From Armatimonadota bacterium (GTDB lineage: Bacteria; Armatimonadota; Fervidibacteria; Fervidibacterales; Thermosaccharophagaceae), in assembly GCA_025062195.1 (NCBI GenBank), contig JANXAS010000034.1:1-34575 (forward strand): a stretch of DNA of 34,575 nt, read 5' to 3'. Positions 18,390-26,599 of the stretch are shown in pieces. Position numbers and translations under genes: made by a program. The notes under the pieces were generated by a model that did not search any database, had not been told where the DNA came from, and saw nothing but the letters and a program-made list of their open reading frames with translations. Within the stretch, counting starts at the first letter, position 1, and each line of letters opens with the position of its first letter.

Positions 18390-18439
18390 GGCTCACACTC
18401 CTTTAGCCGAAGCTTCTCAGCACTGCTTTGTATAGAAGG

Positions 18440-19123
18440 TCAAACTGGCAAAGGATGAAGCAACAGAGCAATGAGAGCACTAAATGGCGTAAATATGATT
18501 TTGAATGCACCGAGCCAAATCAGAAGAAGCAGGATTAACAATCCGAACGGCTCAAGGCGCGCAAGTTGATAGCCAAGATGTGACGGCAAAAGCGCAACAG
18601 CAATTCTGCCGCCATCAAGCGGCGGTATTGGAATAAGATTGAAAGCTGTAAGGGCAAAGTTGATGATGAGCCCATAAAGGGCAATTGCAATTAGCACACG
18701 AGTTGTTACACTGAGCACCATCCCAATAACTGGAGCGTCCATAATTGGTTTGAGTGTGGCGAAAAACAACGATAGGATAACGAGCGCCAAATACCAAATG
18801 AAGGCGAGTGCAAAATTTGTCATCGGACCGGCAGCTGCAACTATAGCCATGTCCCTCAATGGTCTTCTGAAGCGCCAGTAACTAACCGGAACCGGCTTAG
18901 CCCAGCCAAACCCAACACCAGCAAACATGCTGATCACGAACATGAGAGCACCAAGAGGGTCAAAATGCGCTCTCGGGTCAAGCGTCAAGCGCCCCTCAAT
19001 GACAGCAGTTGGGTCGCCAAGCTTCCACGCAGCCCATGCATGGGCGCATTCGTGCAACACAATGCCAGTAATGAATGCTGGAGCAGCGAGGATTATGTTC
19101 TGCAAAGTTTCAATGATGTTCAA
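18440..19123 (-). CDS. M50 family site-2-type membrane metalloprotease
   Basis: A 227-residue intramembrane zinc protease of the compact FpvB/YwhC-like branch. The zinc motif HECAH (His24, Glu25, His28) sits in the first membrane helix and the third ligand in the conserved NLIPIPPLDGGR. GWAKPVPVS and AAAGPMTNF are also typical. About five or six membrane helices are seen and no PDZ domain. The TTG start at 19123 has GGGGTGAG five bases upstream. The substrate is unknown. Placement in front of trpS, scpA and scpB is a common bacterial arrangement. Confidence 0.92.
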   Translation of the reverse strand: MNIIETLQNIILAAPAFITGIVLHECAHAWAAWKLGDPTAVIEGRLTLDPRAHFDPLGALMFVISMFAGVGFGWAKPVPVSYWRFRRPLRDMAIVAAAGPMTNFALAFIWYLALVILSLFFATLKPIMDAPVIGMVLSVTTRVLIAIALYGLIINFALTAFNLIPIPPLDGGRIAVALLPSHLGYQLARLEPFGLLILLLLIWLGAFKIIFTPFSALIALLLHPLPV

Positions 19124-19773
19124 CGGAACTCACCCCACCGGCATCCATTACAATGCAAGGCAAGATATTTATCGCAAATCAGTTTAACATGTTGGCATAA
19201 GGATAGCTATGCGGACAAACAGCAGCTGGCAAGCTCACACTGTTCAAAAGTCAATGTGGCATGAGCATCGTGCACACGAATGCTTTTTGAAATATGCCCC
19301 CATTAACATTTGTATCTTTAAACGGCGAAAGCTTTTGCTCTATAGCGCTGCCCCCTTGTGGGCGGCGGAAATTTGAAAGCCGTTAGGGACAGACCACGAT
19401 GCCACATCAGATGCTACCTTAGTTTTTGAAAATGGTATTGCTTGGCAGCGAACGAATTTTAATTGGTGCTCAAGGGTTTACAATGGGGCACAAAGTGGTG
19501 TGCCGCCAAAAACAAGTTGGGCGCAGATTTTAACACTGCTTCGCTATTGCTTTGTGATGGACATTGAAGCGGGCATCATTGTGATGTTCGCGCTGCCGTT
19601 TACTTGACCATAAGTTCGCAAGGTAAGTGATATTGAGAGAGTGTCACCGTTTTTGGCTGATGGTTTTGCCAACGCTTTTGGAGCAGCAAACCCTGCAGCT
19701 TCCCAGAGGATAAATTTTGTTGAGGATGAACGCCACAAGGTGGCTGGTAATTTTTACAAGGGCGTGAGACGAC
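19124..19773. other. 650-bp spacer, possibly with remnant of a secreted protein gene
   Basis: This stretch separates divergent genes. No intact gene is convincing. On the minus strand at 19544-19738 a 64-codon frame reads KNGDTLSISLTLRTYGQVNG followed by SANITM, which has the alternating pattern of a CARDB/Ig-like beta-sandwich domain and may be a leftover of a surface protein. A short hairpin (GCCC-CCTTGT-GGGC) lies near 19350-19365. Promoters for the flanking genes were not recognised with confidence. Confidence 0.3.
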
Positions 19774-21345
19774 ATGTTCAACCGGCGCTTGTCCTTTTTG
19801 CTGCTCGTTTTAGCTTGTGCGTTGCTTGTGCGCTTGATCGGTATTTCCGAAAGAGACCTTTACTGTGATGAAGCTGTCGTCATGCTTTACAGCAAGATGA
19901 GTTGGGAGAGACTGCTTCAAATACTGCCGCATGAAAACTACGGACCGCTTTGGTTCGTCACCCAAAAGCTATGGAACTATGTTGATGGCTATGTTTGGGC
20001 GAGGTTGCTTTCAGTAGCTCTTGGTGTGGCGCTCGTCGCAACAAGCTTTGATATGGGGATGAGAATCGGCGGGCTTCAACTGGCATTTATTGCCGGACTC
20101 ATCACAGCCACAAATTGCTACCTTGTCTCATTCAGTCAGAAGGTGTGGAGTTATATGCCCTGCACAACATTTGTGATGTTTGCCTTGCTTGCTGCGGTGC
20201 GCCTCTTGCAGAGCCGTGCCATAAGTAAACCCTATATGAGCGGCTCGGAATTGAACAGTAGCGCTCGCGATTTCAATGAGGCGAGTTGGCTCATCCTGAC
20301 ATATTGCATTGCGGCGTTGCTCGCCCTCTATACACATTACATTGCACTGCCAGTCCTTATTGTCATTGCGATTGTCTGTGCAGTCCACCTGCGCCATGCT
20401 AAGGGATTGCTTGCACGGTGGTGTATTGCCCACCTGATCATCGCTTCCATGATGCTGCCATGGGCAAAGTTTACTTTGCAGCGTGTGTCTTCGGTTGCGC
20501 ACGGCTTTCATATGTCAAAAGCGAGCCTCCTCGGCATCCTTGATATGCTTCACGACTTCACCACATTTGCGCCATCCGTGCATCACGCAGCCATTCACGC
20601 ACGCATAGTAGTTATCTTGGCAGCAATCCTATTTTCGTATTTGCTCGTGCGAGGCTTTTGGACAAGCGTTATGGAAAAGAAACTGGAACCGTTATCGGTG
20701 ATATTTCTTCTCGGCGTCACGCTGTGGATTATGATAGCTCTTTTCCTCCCAGTCTGGCACCCAAGGACACTTCTGCCACTTGCGCCACTATATTGCCTCA
20801 TCATCTCAAAAGCGCTCGCAAGCCACAGGCGCAAGATAACCATTGTCCTCTCGTCATCGGTCTTAGCTCTCAACTTGGCATCGCTTTGGTTCTACTTCGC
20901 CGATGAGGCGTATGCAGAGGCGCAGTGGAAAGAGGCAGCCGGTTACCTTATGAAGCACCGCAAAAGTGAGCCAGTGGTGCACTCTTCTGTCCTCTCCTTT
21001 GCGCCCATTACCTATCACATGGGTTCAACTTCGGGTCACATGGTTCTCGGATTGACCGAAGAGACCGCGACGGCAGCAACAAACTTCGTCCTCTTGATTG
21101 AACCGAAAGCGCGCTTGGAAGACTTTGAAGAACTTCGCAAGGCGGCGGACGAATTCTGGCTCGTTGAGACAACAGATTGGAGGCCTTGGATCAAATGGCG
21201 CAGTGATAGAGCGGTTGTTGAGTTACGCTCTCGCGCTGCTGTTGAACTTGCGCTGTATTTGCGCGGTGTTAGTGTTTATCGGTGCAAACTTAACGGGAGA
21301 AAGACGGGCAGCAAGACCGACGCAAGCCGAGGTGATTGGATGTGA
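19774..21345 (+). CDS. GT39/ArnT-type membrane glycosyltransferase
   Basis: A 523-residue protein with an N-terminal signal-anchor helix, about ten membrane segments and a soluble C-terminal part (about 390-523). The external loop after helix 1 has ISERDLYCDEAVVMLYSKMS (Asp32, Glu33), the acidic motif of GT-C enzymes such as protein mannosyltransferases and ArnT, which use polyprenyl-phosphate sugars outside the membrane. NYGPLWFVTQKLW and a middle PVWHPRTLLPLAPLYCL segment also fit. The ATG at 19774 is behind GGGCGTGAG. The end overlaps the pfkA start by four bases. Acceptor and sugar cannot be told from sequence. Confidence 0.82.
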   Translation: MFNRRLSFLLLVLACALLVRLIGISERDLYCDEAVVMLYSKMSWERLLQILPHENYGPLWFVTQKLWNYVDGYVWARLLSVALGVALVATSFDMGMRIGGLQLAFIAGLITATNCYLVSFSQKVWSYMPCTTFVMFALLAAVRLLQSRAISKPYMSGSELNSSARDFNEASWLILTYCIAALLALYTHYIALPVLIVIAIVCAVHLRHAKGLLARWCIAHLIIASMMLPWAKFTLQRVSSVAHGFHMSKASLLGILDMLHDFTTFAPSVHHAAIHARIVVILAAILFSYLLVRGFWTSVMEKKLEPLSVIFLLGVTLWIMIALFLPVWHPRTLLPLAPLYCLIISKALASHRRKITIVLSSSVLALNLASLWFYFADEAYAEAQWKEAAGYLMKHRKSEPVVHSSVLSFAPITYHMGSTSGHMVLGLTEETATAATNFVLLIEPKARLEDFEELRKAADEFWLVETTDWRPWIKWRSDRAVVELRSRAAVELALYLRGVSVYRCKLNGRKTGSKTDASRGDWM

Positions 21346-22352
21346 GGAAGTGGCTCTATATCTGCGCCGATGGCAAAGCGAACATAAAGCGAATAGGTGT
21401 CTTCACGAGTGGTGGTGATGCTCCCGGAATGAATGCTTGTATAAGGGCGGTCGTGCGCACAGCTCTATTTCACGGCGTTGAAGCAATCGGAATAATGCGT
21501 GGATACCAAGGGATGATTGAGGGCGATTTTGTCCCAATGGATAGAGGGACAGTTTCAAACATCATTCAAACCGGCGGAACAATACTCAAGACATCTCGGT
21601 GCAAGGAATTCTATTACAAGTCGGGCAGGCAAAAGGCGATTCAAAAGTTGCGTGAGGCTGGCATTGATGGCTTGATTGCGGTTGGCGGTGATGGCACTTT
21701 CAAAGGCGCACATAAGCTTTGCATTGAATCGGGCATACCCGTCATAGGTGTTCCAGCAACGATAGACAACGATCTTTATGGCACCGATTACACGATCGGA
21801 TTTGACACGGCAATCAACACAGCCCTTGATGCCATTGACCGAATAAGGGACACTGCTATAGCTCACGGGCGCATATTCTGGGTTGAAGTTATGGGAAGGG
21901 TGTCAGGGTTCATAGCGGTGGATGTAGGTGTTGCCGGCGGTGCTGAGGCGATACTGATACCCGAGGTGAAGACGGATGTGGATGAACTCTCAAGGCAGCT
22001 TCTTAAATGGCACAGCATGGGTAAGACAAGCTGCATCATGGTAGTGGCTGAGGGTGATGAAGCAGGTGGCGCATTCCAACTGGCTCAGTTCATCAAAGAC
22101 AGAACAAAACTTGATTCAAGGGTGACTGTCCTTGGGCATATACAGCGCGGCGGTAAGCCAACCGCAAGGGATAGAGTCTTAGCGAGCAAACTTGGTGCTG
22201 CTGCCGTTGAAGCCCTTCTTGCGGGCGAGTCTGACAAGATGGTCGGCGAGATTAACGGTCAAATCGTTCTGACACCGCTTAAAGAGACATACTCAAAGAA
22301 AAAGCGGTTGGACAGATCGCTCATAGCGCTTGCCCAAATTCTTGCCACATAA
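21342..22352 (+). CDS. pfkA: 6-phosphofructokinase, ATP-type signature
   Basis: This enzyme phosphorylates fructose 6-phosphate to fructose 1,6-bisphosphate in glycolysis. Motifs include GVFTSGGDAPGMNACIRAVV, GGDGTFKGA, PATIDNDLYGTDYTIGFDTA and LGHIQRGGKPTARDR. At the E. coli positions 104 and 124 the residues are Gly and Ala, not the Asp/Lys pair of PPi-dependent enzymes, so ATP is the likely donor. The GTG at 21342 overlaps the preceding stop (GTGA) and has GAGGTG seven bases upstream, so it is preferred over a TTG at 21336. It gives 336 residues with a lead of about 15 before the usual start. Coupling to a glycosyltransferase gene is unusual. Confidence 0.94.
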   Translation: MRKWLYICADGKANIKRIGVFTSGGDAPGMNACIRAVVRTALFHGVEAIGIMRGYQGMIEGDFVPMDRGTVSNIIQTGGTILKTSRCKEFYYKSGRQKAIQKLREAGIDGLIAVGGDGTFKGAHKLCIESGIPVIGVPATIDNDLYGTDYTIGFDTAINTALDAIDRIRDTAIAHGRIFWVEVMGRVSGFIAVDVGVAGGAEAILIPEVKTDVDELSRQLLKWHSMGKTSCIMVVAEGDEAGGAFQLAQFIKDRTKLDSRVTVLGHIQRGGKPTARDRVLASKLGAAAVEALLAGESDKMVGEINGQIVLTPLKETYSKKKRLDRSLIALAQILAT

Positions 22353-22477
22353 GAATCACAAGGTTTTGCCAACAAGCGCAAACTTGAGGGGCAAGCAAAG
22401 CCCATCCTAATTTTCGGGCGCATTACATTTGCCACTACCCAAAATTTGCTCAATGCTGTATTGTCGCTCATTGTGGT

Positions 22478-22506
22478 TTGACGCTTAGATGGCAGTGTGG
22501 TAAATT
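22478..22506 (+). promoter_or_regulatory. Sigma-70-type promoter for the TPR protein gene
   Basis: TTGACG at 22478-22483 and TAAATT at 22501-22506 are 17 bases apart, close to the TTGACA/TATAAT consensus. Transcription would start near 22513, about 45 bases before the ATG at 22558. The rest of the gap after pfkA shows no clear terminator. Confidence 0.6.
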
Positions 22507-22557
22507 TTTAATTGGAACTGTGGTCTCAAAAGTAAGGTCACCAGAGGTGAGTGTAAC

Positions 22558-25242
22558 ATGATGCATAAAAGATGCGTTATTTTAATTGCTGCAGTCACAT
22601 TTGTGGCTTTTGCTGTCTCAGATGCCTTTTCGGCTGGCGGGAGAGCACAGTTTGGTTTAGCAGTCCGTCTACCGAGCAGGCTGACGGCTTTCAATATGTA
22701 TGACGATGTTGCAAGAGCTGTGTATTCGTGCTGCCGTCCGGATCAGAAGGAACAAATTGAGCTTGCGCTTAGAGCAATTGATGACTTCCTCAACCTTTAC
22801 CCTGATAGCGATTTTGTTCCTTATATGTTCATGTATCGTGCAAGGCTTTACGGGCTCTTACGAGATGCCCGCAAGGTTATTGAAGCGCTTCACGCATTGG
22901 TTGAACGTTTCCCTCATAGCGATCTTGCAGACGATGCCCTATGGATGCTCGCGCAACGCTACGAACGAGATTTCGTCGCCGACAAGGTGACGAGGGCTCG
23001 CTTGCTTGAAAGGCTGGCAAATGAGTATCCAAACAGCATTTATGCTGACAATGCATTGTGCGCGCTTGTGCGCCTTTACTCCGGTGAACGAATGGAAGAA
23101 AGGGCATTGCAAGCCCTTGAGAGGTTACTCAATGAGCACCCATACAGCCCATGTTGCGATGATGCGGTTTGGGATGTGGCAAACAAATATCGTGAGTATG
23201 GAAACTATGAGGCAGCGATCAAAATGTATGAACGCCTCATCAAGAACTACCCGTTCAGCCCACATGTAGATGACGCATCCCTTGCAATCGGAAGATGCTA
23301 CAGGAGTATGAACTTGGATGGTGTTGCGTTGCGCTCCTATGAAACATTCATCAACAGTTTTCCGGGGAGCCCATTCGTTAGAGAAGCAGTGCGCGAGATA
23401 AATGAAATCATGAAGCGCTCACAACGCACACTCGCCATGACATTCCCAGCCGATATAGCGGACGATCTGTTCAACGAGGCAAAGCACTTCCAAGCTATGG
23501 GTCAATACAATGCAGCCGTTCAAGCCTATAGGCGTTTCCTTGCAACTATGTATGGGCATGACAAGTGGTCGGAAGCCCTATTTAACATCGGAAAATGCTA
23601 TCAAGCTATGGAAGTGCTCATTGATAAGTTTGCAAGGGCTGCCGGTCCTGAAGAGATCTATCGCTTGCTCCCCGATTGGCGAGCTGCAGTCGGTAATCCA
23701 ATGGCAAGCACCCCAAATATTGAAAATTGGCAGAGGGCAAATAGCGCAGTTGCTGCTTTCCAAATGGTTGCAAGGTTAACTGGCAGCCCATTGCAAGTCA
23801 GCGCTCTTTATGAGATCGCACAATGCTACTGGCAACTTGGCGACGAAGAGAAAGAAGCGCTCGCGCTCCAGCAGTTGTTGACTGCCTTTCCAGGATGCGG
23901 CTATGATGCCGAGGCTTGGTATAAGGTGCTTCGCTATTACCAAAATCCAGAAAACTATCCCGAATGCCTTAAGGCGTATGAAAGCCTTTCAAGAGCCTTT
24001 CCGACAATATTCCCGCCGAAGCTCGGACAGAACAAGGAAACATTTCTTAAGGTGATGCGCCATTACTATAGGGTTGCAGAAAGAGCATGGCTTGAGGGTG
24101 AGCGCCATCATATCGGATATGCAATTGGCGCTGACGATTTGACGGATGACAGCTTGTTTGTTGGCGGAGCAATCTCACTTGAGATTGGCGATACAAAGGG
24201 TGCAAGGGAAAGGCTCAAGAGGTTGGTTGACCTGTGCCCGACTGGAGAGCTGTATGTTCCAGCGGCATTTCTTCTGGCGAGGGCTTACGAGCTTTCCGGC
24301 GACCGAAAGAACGCAATTCGCACCTATCAACAAATACTGCAGCGCTATCCGGAGTGTGGCTTAAGCGATGACATAGAAGAAGCGTTAACAAGGCTTGGCG
24401 GCGATGGCGCTCAACCGCTGATTGAACGCATCGGTAAGTGGATGGAAGTCGTGAAGAGAAAGCTTCGTGGCGAACTGGGTTGGCAACTTGCAGACCTGTG
24501 GGAAGGCAAAAGGGTGGTTGTATTGATGCCATTTGAAGTGAGCGCATGGGTTCGCCAATACAATTTGCCAAACACTTGGGAAGCTGCCTCTGTATGCCTT
24601 GCCGAATGGACAGGCTGTGACATTGCCACAAACGAGCCAATACTAATCGTGCTTGCAGATGGCATTGGTGGACACCCTCGCAATGTTATCCCGATGAGCA
24701 AATCGCAAGTTGGTGACCCACCGGCGTGGCACCTGGGCTTCAGGGAGCTTACAAGGGCTTTCATATCCTCGGATGAGCTTGGATGGAATGCACTTGGCGA
24801 GACAAAGCCAATTTGGATGGAAGCTTTTTCAAGGCTTGGTGCCGGAGCACTTCAATATGCTCTCGTAAGTGAAACAAGAGACACAATCGGAAGCCCGAGC
24901 GCTATCAAGTTGCCACATGAAGAAGTCGTAAGGATGAGAGAGCGAGCTATAAATTCACTGGTGCAATATGTTCGCCAGGGAGCAGATTTGACGAGACTCA
25001 ATCCTGATGTGGCTCTCGGTATGCTTATATACCTACTTGAGGCAAACGGTTATGGCCAGGAGCTCATTGACTGGTCTCCGTATCAACGCTTCTTCAATTT
25101 CATGCGCACCAAGCGCAATGATGCTGCGACTGCTGGCAGTTGGGTTGAGGTGTTTTCGGAAGCGCTCAAACACACATTCCGAAATGACCTCTCAGGATTG
25201 CTTAGCACTTGGGGATTCCCTGCGAGGAGCACACGAATGTAG
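22558..25242 (+). CDS. Secreted TPR-repeat protein with a peptidase-like C-terminal domain
   Basis: An 894-residue protein with a Sec signal peptide (1-26, cut after AFSA). Residues about 60-320 and 430-625 hold BamD/tol-pal-type TPR repeats with the recurring YPxSxxxDDA pattern (FPHSDLADDALWMLAQRY, YPNSIYADNALCAL, YPFSPHVDDASLAIG). From about 665 the fold changes. HLGFRELTRAFI (725-736) followed by PIWMEAFSRL (Glu755) resembles the HExxH...E pattern of gluzincin peptidases, but Arg729 and Arg733 stand where zinc histidines would be. It is probably an extracytoplasmic scaffold or assembly factor. The ATG at 22558 follows GAGGTGAG. The TPR call is firm; the peptidase relation is inference. Confidence 0.85.
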   Translation: MMHKRCVILIAAVTFVAFAVSDAFSAGGRAQFGLAVRLPSRLTAFNMYDDVARAVYSCCRPDQKEQIELALRAIDDFLNLYPDSDFVPYMFMYRARLYGLLRDARKVIEALHALVERFPHSDLADDALWMLAQRYERDFVADKVTRARLLERLANEYPNSIYADNALCALVRLYSGERMEERALQALERLLNEHPYSPCCDDAVWDVANKYREYGNYEAAIKMYERLIKNYPFSPHVDDASLAIGRCYRSMNLDGVALRSYETFINSFPGSPFVREAVREINEIMKRSQRTLAMTFPADIADDLFNEAKHFQAMGQYNAAVQAYRRFLATMYGHDKWSEALFNIGKCYQAMEVLIDKFARAAGPEEIYRLLPDWRAAVGNPMASTPNIENWQRANSAVAAFQMVARLTGSPLQVSALYEIAQCYWQLGDEEKEALALQQLLTAFPGCGYDAEAWYKVLRYYQNPENYPECLKAYESLSRAFPTIFPPKLGQNKETFLKVMRHYYRVAERAWLEGERHHIGYAIGADDLTDDSLFVGGAISLEIGDTKGARERLKRLVDLCPTGELYVPAAFLLARAYELSGDRKNAIRTYQQILQRYPECGLSDDIEEALTRLGGDGAQPLIERIGKWMEVVKRKLRGELGWQLADLWEGKRVVVLMPFEVSAWVRQYNLPNTWEAASVCLAEWTGCDIATNEPILIVLADGIGGHPRNVIPMSKSQVGDPPAWHLGFRELTRAFISSDELGWNALGETKPIWMEAFSRLGAGALQYALVSETRDTIGSPSAIKLPHEEVVRMRERAINSLVQYVRQGADLTRLNPDVALGMLIYLLEANGYGQELIDWSPYQRFFNFMRTKRNDAATAGSWVEVFSEALKHTFRNDLSGLLSTWGFPARSTRM

Positions 25243-25333
25243 CTGCTGGTGCGAATGGCAGTGAAGTTTGCTTTCCCAAAAACCTCGGTGTGAACAAGCA
25301 ATAATAAAGGCGAATGGGACGCGCCAAAAAGAG

Positions 25334-25355
25334 GGGGCGGATTATCGTCCGCCCC
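25334..25355 (-). terminator. Hairpin with T-tract reading on the minus strand
   Basis: GGGGCGGA at 25334-25341 pairs perfectly with TCCGCCCC at 25348-25355 around a six-base loop. On the minus strand it is followed by CCTCTTTTT, an intrinsic terminator. On the plus strand, the direction of the flanking genes, only GCTTTGC follows, so it would end the TPR transcript less efficiently. Confidence 0.55.
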
Positions 25356-25428
25356 GCTTTGCATCGTCTACAATCTTCACGCCACACAAGCTCAAAAACT
25401 ATGCTCTTATTTACTAAGGGGTGCAAAC

Positions 25429-26580
25429 ATGGGTGACGACTTGAGTGCTGCTCAGATGACGCAACAGGTGATTGAGAGCAGGAGAAAGTTCCTCAAGCGA
25501 ACTTTGATTTGTTGTATTGGCAGCCTATGCGCTTTTGGTCACCGCTCGGATGCATCGGGCGTCGTAAGTTTAATCAGGGCTCGCTTCTACAGACTCCTAA
25601 GCGACGGCAGAGTAGTGTGCGAACTTTGCCCGCGAATGTGCATTGTGTCTGAAGGTGAGCGCGGCTTCTGCGGGGCGAGAGAAAACAGAAACGGTGTATA
25701 TTACACTCTCGTTTATGGGCGAGTTTGCGCCAAGCTTGTTGATCCCATTGAGAAGCTGCCGCTGTATCATGTTCTTCCAGGGATAAAAACATTCGGGATC
25801 GCAACTGCATGCTGCAACTTGACCTGCAAGTATTGCCAGAGTTGGCAAATATCGCAAGCCCGCCCCGAGGACACACAGAGTGTTTACATGCGACCAAGCG
25901 ATGTGGTGGAAGAGGCAAAAGCGCTTGGCTGTAGAGCCATCGCATATACATACACCGAACCTGTAAACTTCATTGAGTATGCGATTGACTGCGCTAAGGA
26001 AGCAAGGAGAGCCGGCTTGCTCAACATATGCCATACGGCTGCTTATATCAACCCAGAGCCAATGCGAGAGCTTTGCCAATACATGGACGCAATAAACATT
26101 GACCTGAAGGCGTTCAGCGAATCATTCTATCGGGATGTATGCGGTGGGCAGCTTAAGCCAGTGCTTGAAGCAATCAAGATTGTTGTGAACGAAACGAACG
26201 CATGGCTTGAGCTTACATATCTTGTTGTGCCGAGCCTAAATGATAACGAGCGTTCTGTAAAGGAGATGTGCGATTGGCTGAAACAAAATGTCGGCACTGA
26301 TGTGCCGTTGCATTTCACACGCTTCTTTCCGATATATAAGCTGCGTAATCTCCCCGCAACGCCGGCAAAGACAATTGATGCCTTAAGGCGCGTGGCATTT
26401 CAAAGCGGACTCAGATATGTCTATGTGGGGAATGTTCCGGGACACGGTGGTGAATCAACTTATTGTCCGAGGTGTGGCTCTCTCCTCATACAGCGTGTGA
26501 ACTATGTCATACGCTCAAACAGGATGCGAAAGGGGCGTTGTCCTGATTGTGGCATGCCGATACCGGGCATTTGGAGTTAA
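25429..26580 (+). CDS. amrS: AmrS-type radical SAM protein with twin-arginine signal
   Basis: A 383-residue radical SAM protein. The cluster motif is C-x3-C-x2-C (Cys129, Cys133, Cys136, in CNLTCKYCQSWQIS). It is preceded by the family-specific CELCPRMC...GFCGA block (Cys64, 67, 71, 81) and followed by GNVPGHGGESTYCPRCGSLL and a closing CPDCGMPIPGIW zinc-ribbon-like tail. This is the radical SAM member of the AmmeMemoRadiSam group, whose reaction is not established. Ahead of it, residues 17-23 read SRRKFLK, then a hydrophobic stretch to about 36, a consensus Tat signal. The ATG at 25429 follows AAGGGGTG. The next gene starts 19 bases after its stop and also has a Tat signal. No AMMECR1 or Memo gene is nearby. 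Confidence 0.9.
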   Translation: MGDDLSAAQMTQQVIESRRKFLKRTLICCIGSLCAFGHRSDASGVVSLIRARFYRLLSDGRVVCELCPRMCIVSEGERGFCGARENRNGVYYTLVYGRVCAKLVDPIEKLPLYHVLPGIKTFGIATACCNLTCKYCQSWQISQARPEDTQSVYMRPSDVVEEAKALGCRAIAYTYTEPVNFIEYAIDCAKEARRAGLLNICHTAAYINPEPMRELCQYMDAINIDLKAFSESFYRDVCGGQLKPVLEAIKIVVNETNAWLELTYLVVPSLNDNERSVKEMCDWLKQNVGTDVPLHFTRFFPIYKLRNLPATPAKTIDALRRVAFQSGLRYVYVGNVPGHGGESTYCPRCGSLLIQRVNYVIRSNRMRKGRCPDCGMPIPGIWS

Positions 26581-26599
26581 GCACGAGGTGAATAGCTAA

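Noticed and set aside
19320-19400. tRNA or structured RNA near the GCCC/GGGC hairpin
   Set aside because: No cloverleaf, no T-loop consensus and no further pairing could be found by eye.
21336-22352. PPi-dependent phosphofructokinase
   Set aside because: The GGDG motif has Gly where PPi enzymes have Asp, and PATIDND has Ala where they have Lys.
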